Below, piece after piece: positions 1-14,318 of a stretch of DNA of 64,000 bases; the stretch's first letter is position 1, and each line of letters begins with the position of its first letter. The notes under the pieces were generated by a model. It did not search any database. It worked only from the letters and a program-made list of their open reading frames with translations, and was not told the origin of the DNA. Location of the stretch: the NCBI GenBank assembly GCA_033239005.1, contig BSQZ01000041.1, forward strand, positions 868,501 to 932,500, given 5' to 3'. The position numbers and the translations under genes were made by a program. This DNA comes from Lamellibrachia satsuma. Taxonomy: Eukaryota; Annelida; Polychaeta; Sabellida; Siboglinidae.

Positions 1-60
1 TCTGCCAGGGGGTGAGGTGTAAAGCACTTTGGACAGTCTTGCACTATATAAGAATATACT
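1..60 (+). repeat. SINE-like tail fragment in a UBA6 intron
   Basis: The first bases (TCTGCCAGGGGGTGA, then AGCACTTTGGACAGTC and a CACTATATAAG stretch) resemble the 3' part of the tRNA-derived SINE-like repeat at 28705-29113, which carries the same TCTGCCAGGGGGTGAAG, GCTTTGAACAGTC and CACTATGTAAG words. It sits directly upstream of a UBA6 exon. It is cut by the window edge, so its head is not visible. Confidence 0.4.
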
Positions 61-119
61 TTTACTGTACTTGCGAGTTGTGACTGTCCCCAGAGCTGTA
101 TATGTGTGTATGTTTGCAG

Positions 120-200
120 TGTGTCGTTGTCACTGAGGCTAGTCTTGATCTGCAGCTGAAGGTCAACTTGTTCTGCAGGTCTCAGCAGCCACCAATCAAG
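120..200 (+). CDS. UBA6: UBA6 exon (first in window)
   Basis: The acceptor TGTTTGCAG ends at 119 and the donor GTAGG follows 200. The exon is 81 nt, phase 0 to 0, and begins [20 protein letters not shown] and ends SQQPPIK. This is the segment before the first catalytic cysteine half-domain of E1s (CRSQ.PPIKF in UBA6). Confidence 0.9.
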
Positions 201-3200
201 GTAGGAATGTCCATTATATATTTAATCAGGATCACTGACAGAGCACTGCAAAATGGTTTAGGCTGCTAAGCAGCACCTGTGTCCAATACACTTGACCCAG
301 TGGCGTATTTAGGATCTCGCAACGGGGGGGGGCACAGGGGGGCCAAGTCTAGTCACCCGTGCTACCATGTAGTGCGCAACTGAAAAACACGTTAAAAAAA
401 TTAAGCCAAACGAGGCATGGCCCAGTGCCTCCCCCCCCAAATACACCACTGACTTGACCACACACATATGCAACAAATATACTTTTCCTGAAATTGTCAG
501 GTACAAATGCAGAGCAACATGTTCAAATACGAGCCATACGCTACTAATCTGCCGCAGTCGGGCAGTTAAGATGGCTGGGGTGGTTAGCGTGTCAGTTGAT
601 TTTTTTCTCTCTTCATAACATGCTAGGATATACTGAACTAAACGTCAACACCACAAAAATCACCCTGCACTAACGCCATATTTTGCCAATCCATCATTTA
701 AAAACGCAGTCCTTTCGGAAATCCCCTTGAGTTCCCGGAAGTGGAGCAATGTTTCCATAGTAACAACCGTGTGTGCTACGTTGTTCGAACCAGTTATATT
801 CGATCGCTGTGAAAGCGGACCACATCGTCTGGTTACTGTAATGCTAGTACACGTCAGTATTATATCTACCAAACTAAATCATGTACTTAAACCAGCAAAT
901 ACCAACGTTAACGTAGTTTATCATGCCAATCAAAAAGATACGTAGTTTATCGGGCCAATCAAAATGACTGTACACACACCCTGCCACAGGTTTGTTAGAT
1001 GGCTGGCGTAACCTGATACACTGTACCATAGACAACAACACGTTACAAGTACAGATTCAAGGGCTATTGTTATTACAAATGGCCATTATGGTTTGTTAAC
1101 AATACATAAAATGTCAGCAAAAACTTTAAATTTCAACACAAAAACAAGCATTTCTTGAGATTGTGTTTTCATTAATAACCAGGAAATTATGTTTAAAATA
1201 TTGTTTGAAAAAAACTAAAACACTCATGACATTGCAATTTTGCGTATGAACGCATCTTACATGCACGCAACGTAATACAGCAGTAAATTATTATTGGTAA
1301 AGGGTTTGTGTCAAAAATACACTGCCACTTTAGGCTGTCATTCAACTTTTGCTTAATTCATTCACGTTGGTGTAGCAGATATATAATTGGTTTATGTTAA
1401 CCAAAATCTGCCGTAAAGTTATCAGTTATACTGTCATTCTTATATGTATATCATTTATTTCTTTGAGGATTTTCTCAAAACGATTAAACTTTGCTTTTAG
1501 TTACCATTTTTTCACATTTACAAAAATGTTTTAAAAACCTTGTAACATAACCAAATAAATGAAAAACTTATTTTTATTCTGGTATATTATATAGTATTTC
1601 AACTACAATCTGTGAAGAAATGGTTAATTTATCTTAAAAACTTCTATTGAAACTAATCTCCTCCCCAGCTACCTTAAGAATGTTCATATAGTTTTGTTAC
1701 TTCAAATAATGTGTGAGCTGTGCAATTTGCATACATTGTGTTTATGTTATTATATATTACATGCCGAACTGGATACAGTTTACTTTTGAAAGTTTGTATA
1801 ATAGTATATACCTCGAAAGGTGTTGGAAACAATAAATCATTTATCATTTGGTTAACTGAGATGAGATGTAATAGTCAGATTCATGGAACTTGGTGTGTCT
1901 GACTGTGAGAGAGTACACTTACCATTGCATTGTCCTTATACATATTTGTACAAATTACTTTTCTGCATCATATTCTAGTTGACCTACAGTTATGACGTTA
2001 CGTTTCAGTTTGTGTGTGCTGATGTGTATGGCGTGTTCTGCTGGGCTTTCTCAGACTTCGGTGCTACCTTTGAAGTTATTGATGCCACTGGCGAGGAACC
2101 GAAACAGTGCTTCATCTCACACATAACTAAGGTGAGGATTAAAACCGCATCCACAATTAAATTTTCACTCATCTCGTTGTTGAATATATTCGCCAAAAAA
2201 TTGATCTGCTTAGTATCCAATATGACATGGTAGCTGGTTTTATACAAATTTGGTTTTGGTGAAATCATCAGATAAACTGGTTTTTTGAGTTGGCCCAGTT
2301 AAAATTCAGTGAAAAAAGAACAAAAGTAGTCCAGTCATATATGACTTACCGTAAATTCTGTATTTGTAGCCGTGGCTTCAATTACAATAGTGTGTAGCCG
2401 AATTGATGATGATGACCGCAAAGTTGGGGTGCGGCTTTAAATACAGTAATTTGCCGAAAAAATGCAAAAGTTGGCTCATTGGGTTGTCAGTAGTAACGGC
2501 TATTAGTGCGAAAAATAGCGGTTTATAATCAGTAAAAAAACGAAGTCGGATGCATCAATAAAACTTTGTATTACAATTGCCACTGGTGCATCACAAATAA
2601 TTACATAAAAACCAGTGTCCGCATTGTTCAAAAACTATGATCAAACATGTCAAAGTTAAATTCCTTCAAAATCACTTTAGTCGTCGCTGTCGAAGAACGC
2701 TGCCGGTATACCGGCATGTCGGCGTCATCCCAAATATCCTGGTATTCTATGCAAGTGGCCCCGTTAACGCGTGCCAGTAAACTGTCTGCGAACTAGACCA
2801 AACTGTCAATCAGTAGTTCTGAGAATAACGGTCACGCCTTGCTGATTATGTAATCAACATGCATCGTCATTGGTTGGAGACAATTGCATTTACAACAGAC
2901 TGTTTTATAATCCCTGAAAAGTTGTGTGAAGTCAGCAGTGCACAACCCCAGAAACAGCTCGAGTAAATAAACAATGACCAGGCTTGTTGAATTGAATGCA
3001 CTAACATTTGATCAAATGCTTGTGAGTACCAGGGTAGTAGGCCAAAGATGACGCAACAACAGGAACTTTCCAAGAAATAGGTCAAACCACAACACCCGTT
3101 CTCGCCAGCTGCAGCCGGCTGATCGAGATGTCCAGTTATTACATAGTTACCGGCTGTCACTCAAACACCTTTGAAGTTGAAACAGCTGGCACAACAACAG

Positions 3201-6200
3201 ACAGACCCCGGATAGTCTTTTTAATCTGCTGCAATACATGCAACGTTATACATGGTTCTACATAAAACGTCATACAAACAAAACTTCTCAACATATTTGA
3301 ATAATTTGAGCTTTATTGTATAGCCAACATGTATAGCTACATTTCTCCCACTGGGTGTATGGGCATTCAGCCACCCAGTTATTATCTGGTAGCACGGTGA
3401 TATTTGTTCATCTTTGTTTTCCGTTTTGACGAAATTCACATAGTAATATTGCCATGATTATATAATGTGATGTATTTATTATCATTGCATTACATTAAAG
3501 ACTCTTTTAACAATAAAATTATACCTCATTCATTCGTTTATGATAATTATTAGCAAAGTTATAACTTTTTTGCGGAACCCATCTACATTGTTCCTAATTG
3601 TGTGCGCTACGGAAATTCGTCACACGAAGCGTGTTAAAACGGTCTTGGCTCAAAATCCGGGTGCGGCTTTAAATAAGGTTTTTGCCTGCAACAAACGGTG
3701 CGGAGGAAAGTCGGGGTTTATGTCAAAAGTCGGGGTGCGGCTTTAATTAGGGGTGTGGCTACAAATACAGAATTTACGGTACTTGACTTATACCCTTGTA
3801 CTTCCAGCTGACCCTAGGAGTGTCCCAACGTCCGCCCTTCAGTCTCCACAGACCTTCTCCAAGCCTTCTCTTCCGTTTCCCTTGTGGGTTCCATTTTAGA
3901 GCATGGTGTACCACATTGGACATTGGTTTTCGCAGGCTGTGGACGAACCAATCCCACTTTCTTCTCTTGATCTGGGCTTCTGTTTGTGCTTGTCCTGTTC
4001 TTCTCCAGATTTCTTCATTTGTGATTTTGTCCTGCCATTTGATGTGAAGGATGGCTCTCAAGCATCTGTTAATGAAGGTCTACACTTCGTGTGTTAAGGC
4101 CTTTGTTATGTGCCATTTTAAAAATCCGAAGTTTGGTCTTGACGGAGATGACCTGTTACGTCCAAATGGGTCTCAGGGTCTTAAACGCTATTGTGGCTTT
4201 CCCTATTCTGCTTTTGATGTCTTGGTCTGTTCCAACTTCACATCCCAGGTATGTGAACTGCTCCACGTCCTCTATGTCCTCACCCCTCAACTATGTCCTC
4301 ACCCCTCAACTATGTCCTCACTCGTCAACTGGATGCTATTTTTGTTCGCGTGATTTGCTCTCATAGACCTGGTTTTCTTTTTGTTCATCTTCAGACCCAA
4401 TTTTGCAGCAGACTTGTACAGTCCTATGTACTATGACATAAAGGTGTTTATGCAATCAACAACACAACACAGATATAGAGATATGAAAAGGCCAAATGAA
4501 TGACGTTTATTTTGGGAATTAAAGGTAAGCCCACTTTCAAAGAAATGTAAAACAAAGAAACGTGGGCTCCACAACCCAACGCCAGGCTGACTACGCCCAA
4601 TGAGAGCCTCCTGGTTGTCGGGTTCGACAGAGCCCACATTTCAACACAAATCAGTAGCAGTATTCCTAGATCAAATAAAAGAAACACTGGCATTACTATT
4701 GTCATAGAACACCCTTAAACCAAATAGCATAATGCCCTACATGCTATCACGCAGTCTATGAATACAACTACCTGCTTAAAAATACACTAGCTCTAACTGG
4801 AATAACTACAAAGGTGGGGCCAATTCGCCACCGGTCACCGACACATGTGACGACATAAAGGTCTTTATGCTTTTGCAGGTTATCAGATCTAACAATTAAA
4901 GGTGCTTAATCAATTTGATTTTTTTGCTAGTCTCATTTCAAATAAATTTTGCAAAAAATCAAACCTACCAAGTATCCATGGCAACATGCTAGCTCGTTTG
5001 TGCAACTTTTGATTGTAGTTTGTGTGAAATCATCAAACAAATAATTAAATTAGTTAAAGCTCATTATCAGAAGTGAAAATCGAAATGCTGAAAAATCATA
5101 AACTATTCATACACTACATATTTGGATGCCAATGAACCGAATTTATGATAGGCTAAATCATTTGAGGAAGCAGTTTTAAAGTAATTTTTCTCGATGATTT
5201 CAACAAAAGTACACACTACTTCATTAGTAGATATGATAGGAACATGTGATATGAACATATGATAGGAACATTTGATATGAACATATGATAGGAAAATATG
5301 ATAGGAACATGTGACATGAACATATGATATGAACATGATATGAACATCAATGAACCTGTTACATGAATTGTGGAAGGATCTTTAAGGTTATCACTCATAG
5401 GCTCTTGTAGCTGCCTATGTTTCTGTATCACATCACCATTGCTGAAAGTCTGTGATGTTGTGGAGGTTTCTAATTCTGTTGGGATCTTGCATCTAGATTT
5501 TGACTCTTTGCACCACAAAACTGGTGTTTCAGCAAGTTTTGCTTACAGCTGTATCTGAACTGTTGCTCAAAGTCAGGGCCGTCTCAGTGTCTGTAGCCTG
5601 CATCCATGAAGGAATCCAGATTAAATTGTTCAGTTCAATGTATGCATACCTTAACACCAGCTGGTGACCCTAGCATAGAGTGTGGTGTATTTTGTGTCAT
5701 GCTTAAGTCTCAAGTAGTTATACTCCAAACAGCCCAATCTTGAGCTAATGCAGGAGTTTGGACCAACGGCTTTTAGTGTCTTCCAAAAGACACGGGCAAA
5801 GTGGGGTGAACGAAATTGCCCAAGCTTCGTAATGGCGGAGGTGGAATCGAACCACCGTCCTCTCGATCGACAGACGGGTGCTCTAACCATTAGACCACCG
5901 CTCCCCATGGCTACAACGCCCGGATATGAACATAGGCCATTGACAGAAAGCAAACAGCATCTGTGATGATTGCATGTTACAGGCCAACCCTGGAGTTGTG
6001 TCAACTCTAGAGAACAGAATGCACCATCTTGAATCAGGTGACATGGTGACCTTCAAGGAGGTCAAGGGCATGACCTCTATCAATGGGATGACCTGTCGAG
6101 TGGAAGGTAGGTTCAGTTTTGTGGGAGAATTTCAAGGATGGGTGGGTTCATGGGTGGGTGGGAGGATGAGGAATTAAAAGGACAAATTAAGTTAAGAAAC

Positions 6201-9200
6201 AAAATGAGAATGGTGAAAATAATCTGATATTTAATGAATGGGAATATAAACCATAAGAACTGGTGTGACGACATGTAGTACCAGAACACTTTTACCATCA
6301 TTAGAATGTCAGTATATCTCATTTTGTTTTATGATAGCCGAGTTGCCCGGCATTGCACAGGCGAAAAAGCAGTGACTGCAAAAGCTTATGACTCCTTGCA
6401 CTACCCAATTTATGTACAAACCATCCACATGGCCCCTGGTCACGCCTACAAAATTTCATTCCTATATATACAGACACAGCCACAAACTACTTTATGGTAC
6501 AGATAGAAACACTTGCAGGAAGGGAACATTGTGTGCTTGCTGCTACCCTGTACTTGCTGTAGACTGGTGGTGTCTGTTCACTGTAGTTCTCACACCCTAC
6601 ACCTTCACTGTGTGTGACACCAGCGGGGCAGACTTTGCACCCCACGAAGGGGGCGGCATTGCTACTCAAGTGAAATTGTCTCAGACAGTTAAATTTGTAA
6701 GTATGAATTCGTCTTCTCTATCACCCTGCCTCCTAGCTGCTAGTTCCATATCCTCACATTCTGTTTTTTCATTCTTTAATTTCCACACATATTCCATATC
6801 CACACATATTCCCCTCATGTCCTCACTTCCCTTTCCTTATCCTCACATATTCCCCTCATGTCCTCACTTCCCTTTCCCTACCCTCACATATTCCCCTCAT
6901 GTCCTCACTTCCCTTTCCCTATCCTCACATATTTCCCTCATGTCCTCACTTCCCTTTCCCTATCCTCACATATTCTCCTCATGTCCTCACTTCCCTTTCC
7001 CTATCCTCACATATTCCCCTCATTTTCTAAATTCCATTTCCCTATCTTTAATTACCCCATGACTTCCCATTTTGTCACATACGTTTCCTTATCTACACGT
7101 ATCTTTATTTTCACATATCCCCTAATTGCTAACTGCCTCACATTCCATTCCCTGTCCTCCCATAGTTTCATGATTCTTACCTACTTATTTAGGTCCATTT
7201 GCTCACCAGGAGCATGGGCCATCGACAACAGCTCTTCGTTGTGTCCTGTTCTGTGCCATCGTTATCTCATCCCAGGTGTAGACCATCTTCTTCAGTTTGG
7301 TTTCCACCTTATGCCGCCAGGTGTTTTTGGGCCGTCCTCTTTTCCTCTTTCATTGGGGGTTCCATGTTAGTGCCTAATAATGGTTGGGGGTTTTCACAGT
7401 GTATGGCCTATCCACCTCCATTTTCTCTTTTTGATTTCTTTTTCTACTGGAATTCTGAGCTGTTGTTGCTAACTTTGTCAGACCATTTCAGATTCATAAT
7501 TCTGCGCAGATGAAAGCCTGTATCCTTTTCGTGGTTTTAGCGCGTCATATTTCCCAGTTAAAGCAGCTTGAAATATTCTGCTGCAACATGTTGGAGTAGC
7601 AAGAACTTTATAATAATCCAATTATCTCATTTTGACCTTTTTTGTAGATACAGATTTTTTTTCGGGTCAGAGTGATCAAGTATGGTAATCTGAGTATCTG
7701 ACTGTAGGTTGCATCGTGGTCAGTGTGTGTGCTTGATGGTCAGTGTCTGATGGTCAGTGTCTGTGTGACGTCCTTGTAGCAATCCCTGGAGGAGCAGCTC
7801 ATCGCTCCATCCTACTTGAACCCTGACCTGGGCAAGCCCGATGCCCCGGCCTCCATCCACCTGGGCATGTGTGCCCTCCATAGCTTCATCAAAAGGCACA
7901 ACCGACTGCCAAATGTCAGGTAAGTGTCTGTTCTTTTATAGTACCATAATATAGAGATCAATATGCTTTAAAATAAAATAATAAAGAAATAGCACATAAT
8001 TATGCTTCAAATCCAACATTAAAAAATCTGTAATATTAAGTGAAAACCTTTTTTAAATTGAATGCTATAAATTAGACAGCATACATTAAAATAATATTAT
8101 ATTTAATAATGACATGTATTAAAATTGGAAATTGTAAGCCGTTTCTTAGCGACTTTGATAATGTGTCATTGGTAATAAAATGGAGAATAGGTGAGTTTTC
8201 AGTATTTATTTAAAAGTATGTAAATCATTATATAAATAATACTATAGTAATAAAATACGATATTTATATAGCACCATAATCATCTAGTACTCTGTGGCAC
8301 TGTACAATAACTTAAACATGAATATATACATAAAAACACATTGATACACTATAATAGAACTAAAGGTGTATATGGAATTAAATAGCTAAAATAATATTGG
8401 TCTTGGGTGGGGTGGCCCTATCTGTTTGTAATTAAATTTGTGTATTGGTGGTGGAATGTCTGTATTCTTTGCCTTATATATTCATGACGACTTCTTGATG
8501 TATATATGTTATTGTCATGCTTGCAGGAATGTGGGCTCTGAGAAACTTGCCAGACGCGGCTGTACATGTGTTCAGTTCCTGCCCAGTTTGCTTTGAAGAG
8601 CTCACATTCCTGTTAATGTTCTTCCCAAAGTGGCTGCGTGATAAGCAGTCCACTTTGTAATAAAAAACATCATTTATTTGGCCTATTTCAATTCTCTACT
8701 ACACCGGACTTTGTCCAGTATTGTGGAGACAAATGTCAATTTTGATATTGGGCAGTCTTTTTTGAAGATGTTCTGATCTAGATTCTTTTTTTTAACTGTG
8801 GTCTAATATGCGCACGCTTATTGTCAGTAGGCACTGTAGGAATAGGAGGTGGCAAGTAACTTGTACACAATGGCACTGATTATTGATAGTAGTTCATGTA
8901 CGCATGCTTTTAAAAGCCAATTTGGTAGCGATTCAAGTTCACACAATTTTTATGGTGAAGACATGATTATGCAGTGTATTTCTTGTTTTTGTCATTGGAG
9001 AGAATGAGGCAAGCGATGTTGAAATGTCATTGGTTCCCGTGACCATTGTTATCTCAGTGTTTCCATTAGAACACGGTGAATTACGGATGGTTGAGATCTT
9101 TGTGGTAAAGAAATCGACAAACTCGTCGGCGAGTTGCGTGTGCGTAGAGTGTAGCAGCACGCAACTACTGCCGCTCACCGCCAACTTCTTTGAGATTCTG

Positions 9201-12200
9201 AACATCGACTTAGTATCTCACCCACATTATTCAATCTGCATTGCTTAGTGCTCAGTCTTGGTGTCAAGCAACCATTTGTTGACAACAGTGCATTTCTCTC
9301 AGTACAGCTGGTGGTGTATATCCAGTTATGTCTTACGCCAGAGTCTTTCCAACTGTTGCTGCTTATGTTTTGTCTCTTGTAGTTCAATTGAATACCAGGA
9401 GTGTGTCGCCTCAGTGTTTTGATTTGTTTACAGAGGGGAGCATAAGAATTGATTATCGTTCTTTCAGCATCACAGTTGTTGTTGACTAAGCAGTGCATCT
9501 CTGGATACTCTCGCTTCGATATCTATCTCCCGTAGCTTACGATATAGCACATTCTTGTGAGTTACACCTGGTTTCCCTACATTTGGCTTGAATGAGATTG
9601 CATAGTGGTCTCCTGATATGTTTCTGTTCTTGTCACAGAGACATGGGTCAGTCACTGTAAGTTTGTGATTTTGCAGCTAGCGTTTTTTATTACGATGATG
9701 TCCAGGGCTTTCGATGGGTCAGCTCATTGATATGTTGCTTAAGATCAAAGTATTTCTATCAGAGTCCAAATAAAAATTCATGTCACCGACTATGTAAATG
9801 TCTACCATTTCAGTGGCCAAGTGTTCAATAAATAGTGGCCACTGAACGTCACCATAATACTCAACTCAGTAGTCAAGATACTCAAAGTGTGTAACGTCAT
9901 TGTTGTCATTATTCGATGACGTCATCACCATGACAGATAGTTCAGCTTTGAATAGGCCGGCGACCCCTCTGCCCGAATGACTGGTGTTGTAGGGCACGTT
10001 GTGTCATAATTGTTTGATGTTACATAGTCTGCAAAAGAAAGTGCCTTATTCCTTACGGAGTAAACATTTAAGTAACATATGCTGATGTTGGTGCGTACGT
10101 TAGTTGATTGATGCTTATCACTATCACTTGATGGGGTGGTTGTCCTTGTCTGATGGGGTGGTTGTCCTTGTCTGATGGGGTGGTTGTCCTTGTAGTTACA
10201 TGTATCGTTTGGCCCGATGGCGAGTCTGATTGCACAACATGTATCACGTTTAGCAGAGTCTGATTGTACCTGTGGTTCTTACCGCCTTGGCACCACGCTG
10301 TGGAGGGGCTATTTCCAGTTCATTCAGAAGACAGTAGATCAGTCCAGGTAGTCTGTTGTCTTTTGTCTTCGTAGCAAAGTAGTTCACTATAGGTGCAACA
10401 TTGCAGATCTTGTTGTTTTGAACAGGTGCAATTGTAGATCATATTGTCCAAAATGTCACAAGCTAAGGAGGGCGGGTTACACATAGATGAAAAAATTTTG
10501 AACTCTTCATAAGCCAATGGCTTCCTAATCCACTAGCTATCTGGGCCGTTGCCTTGGATTACAATCTTGTTAAATCTTGTTAAAACCTGTAATACATAGG
10601 TCCAGTTTACACAAGTAATTGCATCACATGTAGCCCGTGGTATAGGTAATGATGTAATCAACTGGATGGAAAAATGGCTTACACACAGAAGACAGAGTAA
10701 TAGTAGATGGTGAGATTTAAAACTGGAAATCTGTTTTGAGTGGGGTACCTCAGGGATCAGTATTAGGACCTATACTATTTTTAATATATATAAATGATTT
10801 GGAAGATGACATATCTAGCAAAGTACTGACATTTGCAGATGACACAAAAGTATTCAAAAAGGTTACAAATGATACAGATAAAAAATTTTCAGGATGATCA
10901 AAATAAATTGGTTAAATGGTCAGAAAAATAAAAAAATTTGGGATGTGTAAATGCATTCACATAGGACATGGAAACATGGACAAAGAATATAAAATGGGGG
11001 ATGCTGAACTAGGTAGAACCACACAAGAAAAGGTCTTGGGAGTAACATTTAATGCTGACATGAAAGATTCAGAGCAACTTGGGATTCCTACTTCAAAAGG
11101 AAATCAAATAGGGCTAATTGGGAGAACATATACATATAAGGAGAAACAGCTAATTGTATCCCGGTACACAGAGATAGTTAGACTGCATTTGGAATATTGT
11201 ATACATGCATGGAGGCCATATCACAAGAAGGATGTAGTGTCAGTAGTGTCACAAAAAACATGCATGGTTACGGGTACGATCCCACAGTTATAAAACACAG
11301 TAAAATAGCATAATCAGATTTGGGAGTGGGGTCGCTGAAACCTAAAGCCATGCCTCCCAAGCCCATATGTAGAGACAACAATCAGATCAACAAAAAACAC
11401 ACAGTAGACAGTCTATTTTTCGAATCGGCCAGATGCTAAACATAAAACACTATATTACAACAGGTAAAAATGAAGTTACTTTTTTCGAATACAAAGTTGC
11501 CATTGCAATACTTATACGGGCATATTTTGTCATGGGTGTCAATGACTTTTAAAGTTCCTTATAGAGGGTCGAGGGGGTCAGAAGCTAAATGACATTGGTT
11601 TTGTGTAGTGTCGTGCATTTGGTTTGAGAGGACCCCTTTATTTTGAGACGACCCCCTTATGTAGGAAAACCAAATAGTTAAAAAGCTTAAACATTTTATT
11701 ACTTGTCCTTTGCAGATGTGACACTGACGCAAGTGCCCTAGTGCAGATAGCAAGACAACTCAACGACACCATGATTGCCAGCAAGGTATCTGCCAACACC
11801 TTACGGCTCATCACGTAATTTTTAATGCATTTATTGAGTTATGTAAAACGTTTATGAAAACTAAAATAAATCATGTACTTTTTAAGTTCCCTCAGTTTGA
11901 TTTTTTGCTCGTCCCATTACCAACTTATTTCACACAGAAATCAATCCTATATAGTAGGCCTATTGAGTATAAAGTTATTGTTCATTTGTACAAATTTATT
12001 ATTTAGTTTCGTTGAAATCATCTGACAGACTAGTAAATAATTTTTTACAGGATCCAAGATGCCAAGAGTGGTCCGCCTCTATGTACTATGACAAACCTAT
12101 TCACACTTTTATAAGTTACCCGATCTAATGATTAAAGTCAGTTCTGTCAAGGATTTTAACATAAGTATGCAGTCTTATTAAACTAACTCTGCATATTACT

Positions 12201-14124
12201 TAAACTATTTACATACTACTAATTTGACCAGCAACGAACCTGAGTCTCGATGGGCTAAATCAGTTGAGGAAGTTTGATGCTGTTTTATGACATAATTGTC
12301 TGCGTCAGGTGGACGAGGTAGACGAGACTATGCTGCGGAGACTGTCCTACAGTAGTCAGGGATGCCTTCCTCCACTCTGTGCCGCTATTGGGGGGTTAGT
12401 GGCCCAGGAGGTGTTGAAGGCACTCACTGGCAAATTTAGTCCTTTGAAACAGTGGGTAAGTCACTTTAGCAGCCCAGGAGGGGTTGAAGGCAGTCATGGG
12501 CAAATGTAGTCATTTAAAACGGTGGGTAAGTCTCTGTTTTGGCCCTGGAGGAGTTGAAGGCGCTCACTGGCAAATTTAGTCCTTTGAAACGTTGGGTAAA
12601 TAAGTCTGTATAATGGCTCAGGAGGTGTTGAAGGCATTCGCGGGCAAATTTAATCCTTTGAGACATTGGGTAAGTTACTGTTGTGGCCCATGATAAGTCA
12701 CTAATAAACATTAGCAAGAGGTCAATCAATATAATGAAACTGATATGAACGCCCAATGCAATGGGATTTCCGTAACTGCTGCCTTAAGTACTTGAGAACA
12801 GTATGGATTGTACACCTGTTGGTTTGTTGGTGAATTCAGTGTAAATTTCCACAGATTCATTTGGATGCGACAGAAGTGATGTTGAGTGAGGACCCCCCGG
12901 ACAGTAAGGAGTTCCTTCCCAGGTGAGTATATCCCCATCAGAGGACTGAATAGTGTTTTATCACATATTACAGCCATGTGTGCATGTAAAAAAATAGTGC
13001 TGAATTTCATGCATATATTTTTTATTTGACATGAAATATGTTGCTAACTAATTTGTAATAATGTTGTAACCTTGTACACTTTAGCTCTTGTTTTCTGTAA
13101 ACTAAATGAATAATTCATAATTCTCCACTGGCTACATTTATATTATTGTTTTAATTTGGGATATCGATAAGTAACTGCTTGCTGATTTAAAACTGAAACA
13201 TACTGATATGTAACATGGTGTAATATGTTACTAAATTGCATGTGAATATAAATATTAAATTGTACAGTGTTGCTATTTTGTGACGTCATTGCTGTCTGGA
13301 GGTGGGATGTTTAAAGAGCACATCATTGTGGTACTTCATGGTGTGTTTGCTGTCTGTAGGGGCACGAGATATGATGCACTGAGGATATGTATAGGAGAGA
13401 AACTGTGTCAGCGGCTCGCTGGTCTTAGGTTATTTATGGTGAGTGCACGCTAAGGCTATTTAAAGGTAGTGTCTTTTCTGTGTGTATACGGGTGCGTGGG
13501 TGTGTGTGTGTGTGTGCATGTGTGTGTGTGTGTGCGTGTGCATGTGCGTGTGTGAGTCTGTACATAGATACTAGTTACAGTGGAAGCTTGTTAATCTGGA
13601 CACCTTGGTTCTCAGTATACGTATCCAGATGAACAAGTTTTCCGGATAAACAAATCATGCAATTAATGGGATATATTAGTGTTTGGATATTCCGTTCCCT
13701 TGAAATGATGTCCAGATACATAGGTTTCTGGATTATAGGCACCCAGATTAAATAGATTCCACTGTATATGGAAGATCATCTTGATATCATGTACAATGAC
13801 CAATTTCTGTTAGGATCACATCTGGTTAGGCTGATGTCACTACTAGTATTACTGATGAAAGAAAAGAACTGCTGAATGATTTAAGGACAGAGGGGTATTT
13901 TCAAAGTGGGAAGTTATATTGTCCACACCAGAGTTGCAAATTGCATCAGAATTGCATTAGATACTTCTGATGCCACATGCATGTCTCACATGCATGCATG
14001 CGCACACATTTACACACACACACACACACACACACTCACTCACGCACCCATCCACACGCACCCACACACAAACTCGCACGCACCCACCCACATGCACCCA
14101 CCCGCACACACGCATGTACACACA

Positions 14125-14217
<93 letters not shown>

Positions 14218-14243
14218 TTTAGGGATGTTGTGCATATTATGTA

Positions 14244-14318
<75 letters not shown>

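Noticed and set aside
4448..4705. 85-codon hydrophobic open frame conserved with 17724-17981, suggesting a small membrane protein
   Set aside because: By eye about 12 of 16 differences between the two copies change the residue, as expected without selection, and subfamily B copies do not keep the frame. It is part of a dispersed repeat.
5830..5908. tRNA gene on the - strand
   Set aside because: A and B boxes are good, but the acceptor and anticodon stems do not pair properly and a SINE body follows.
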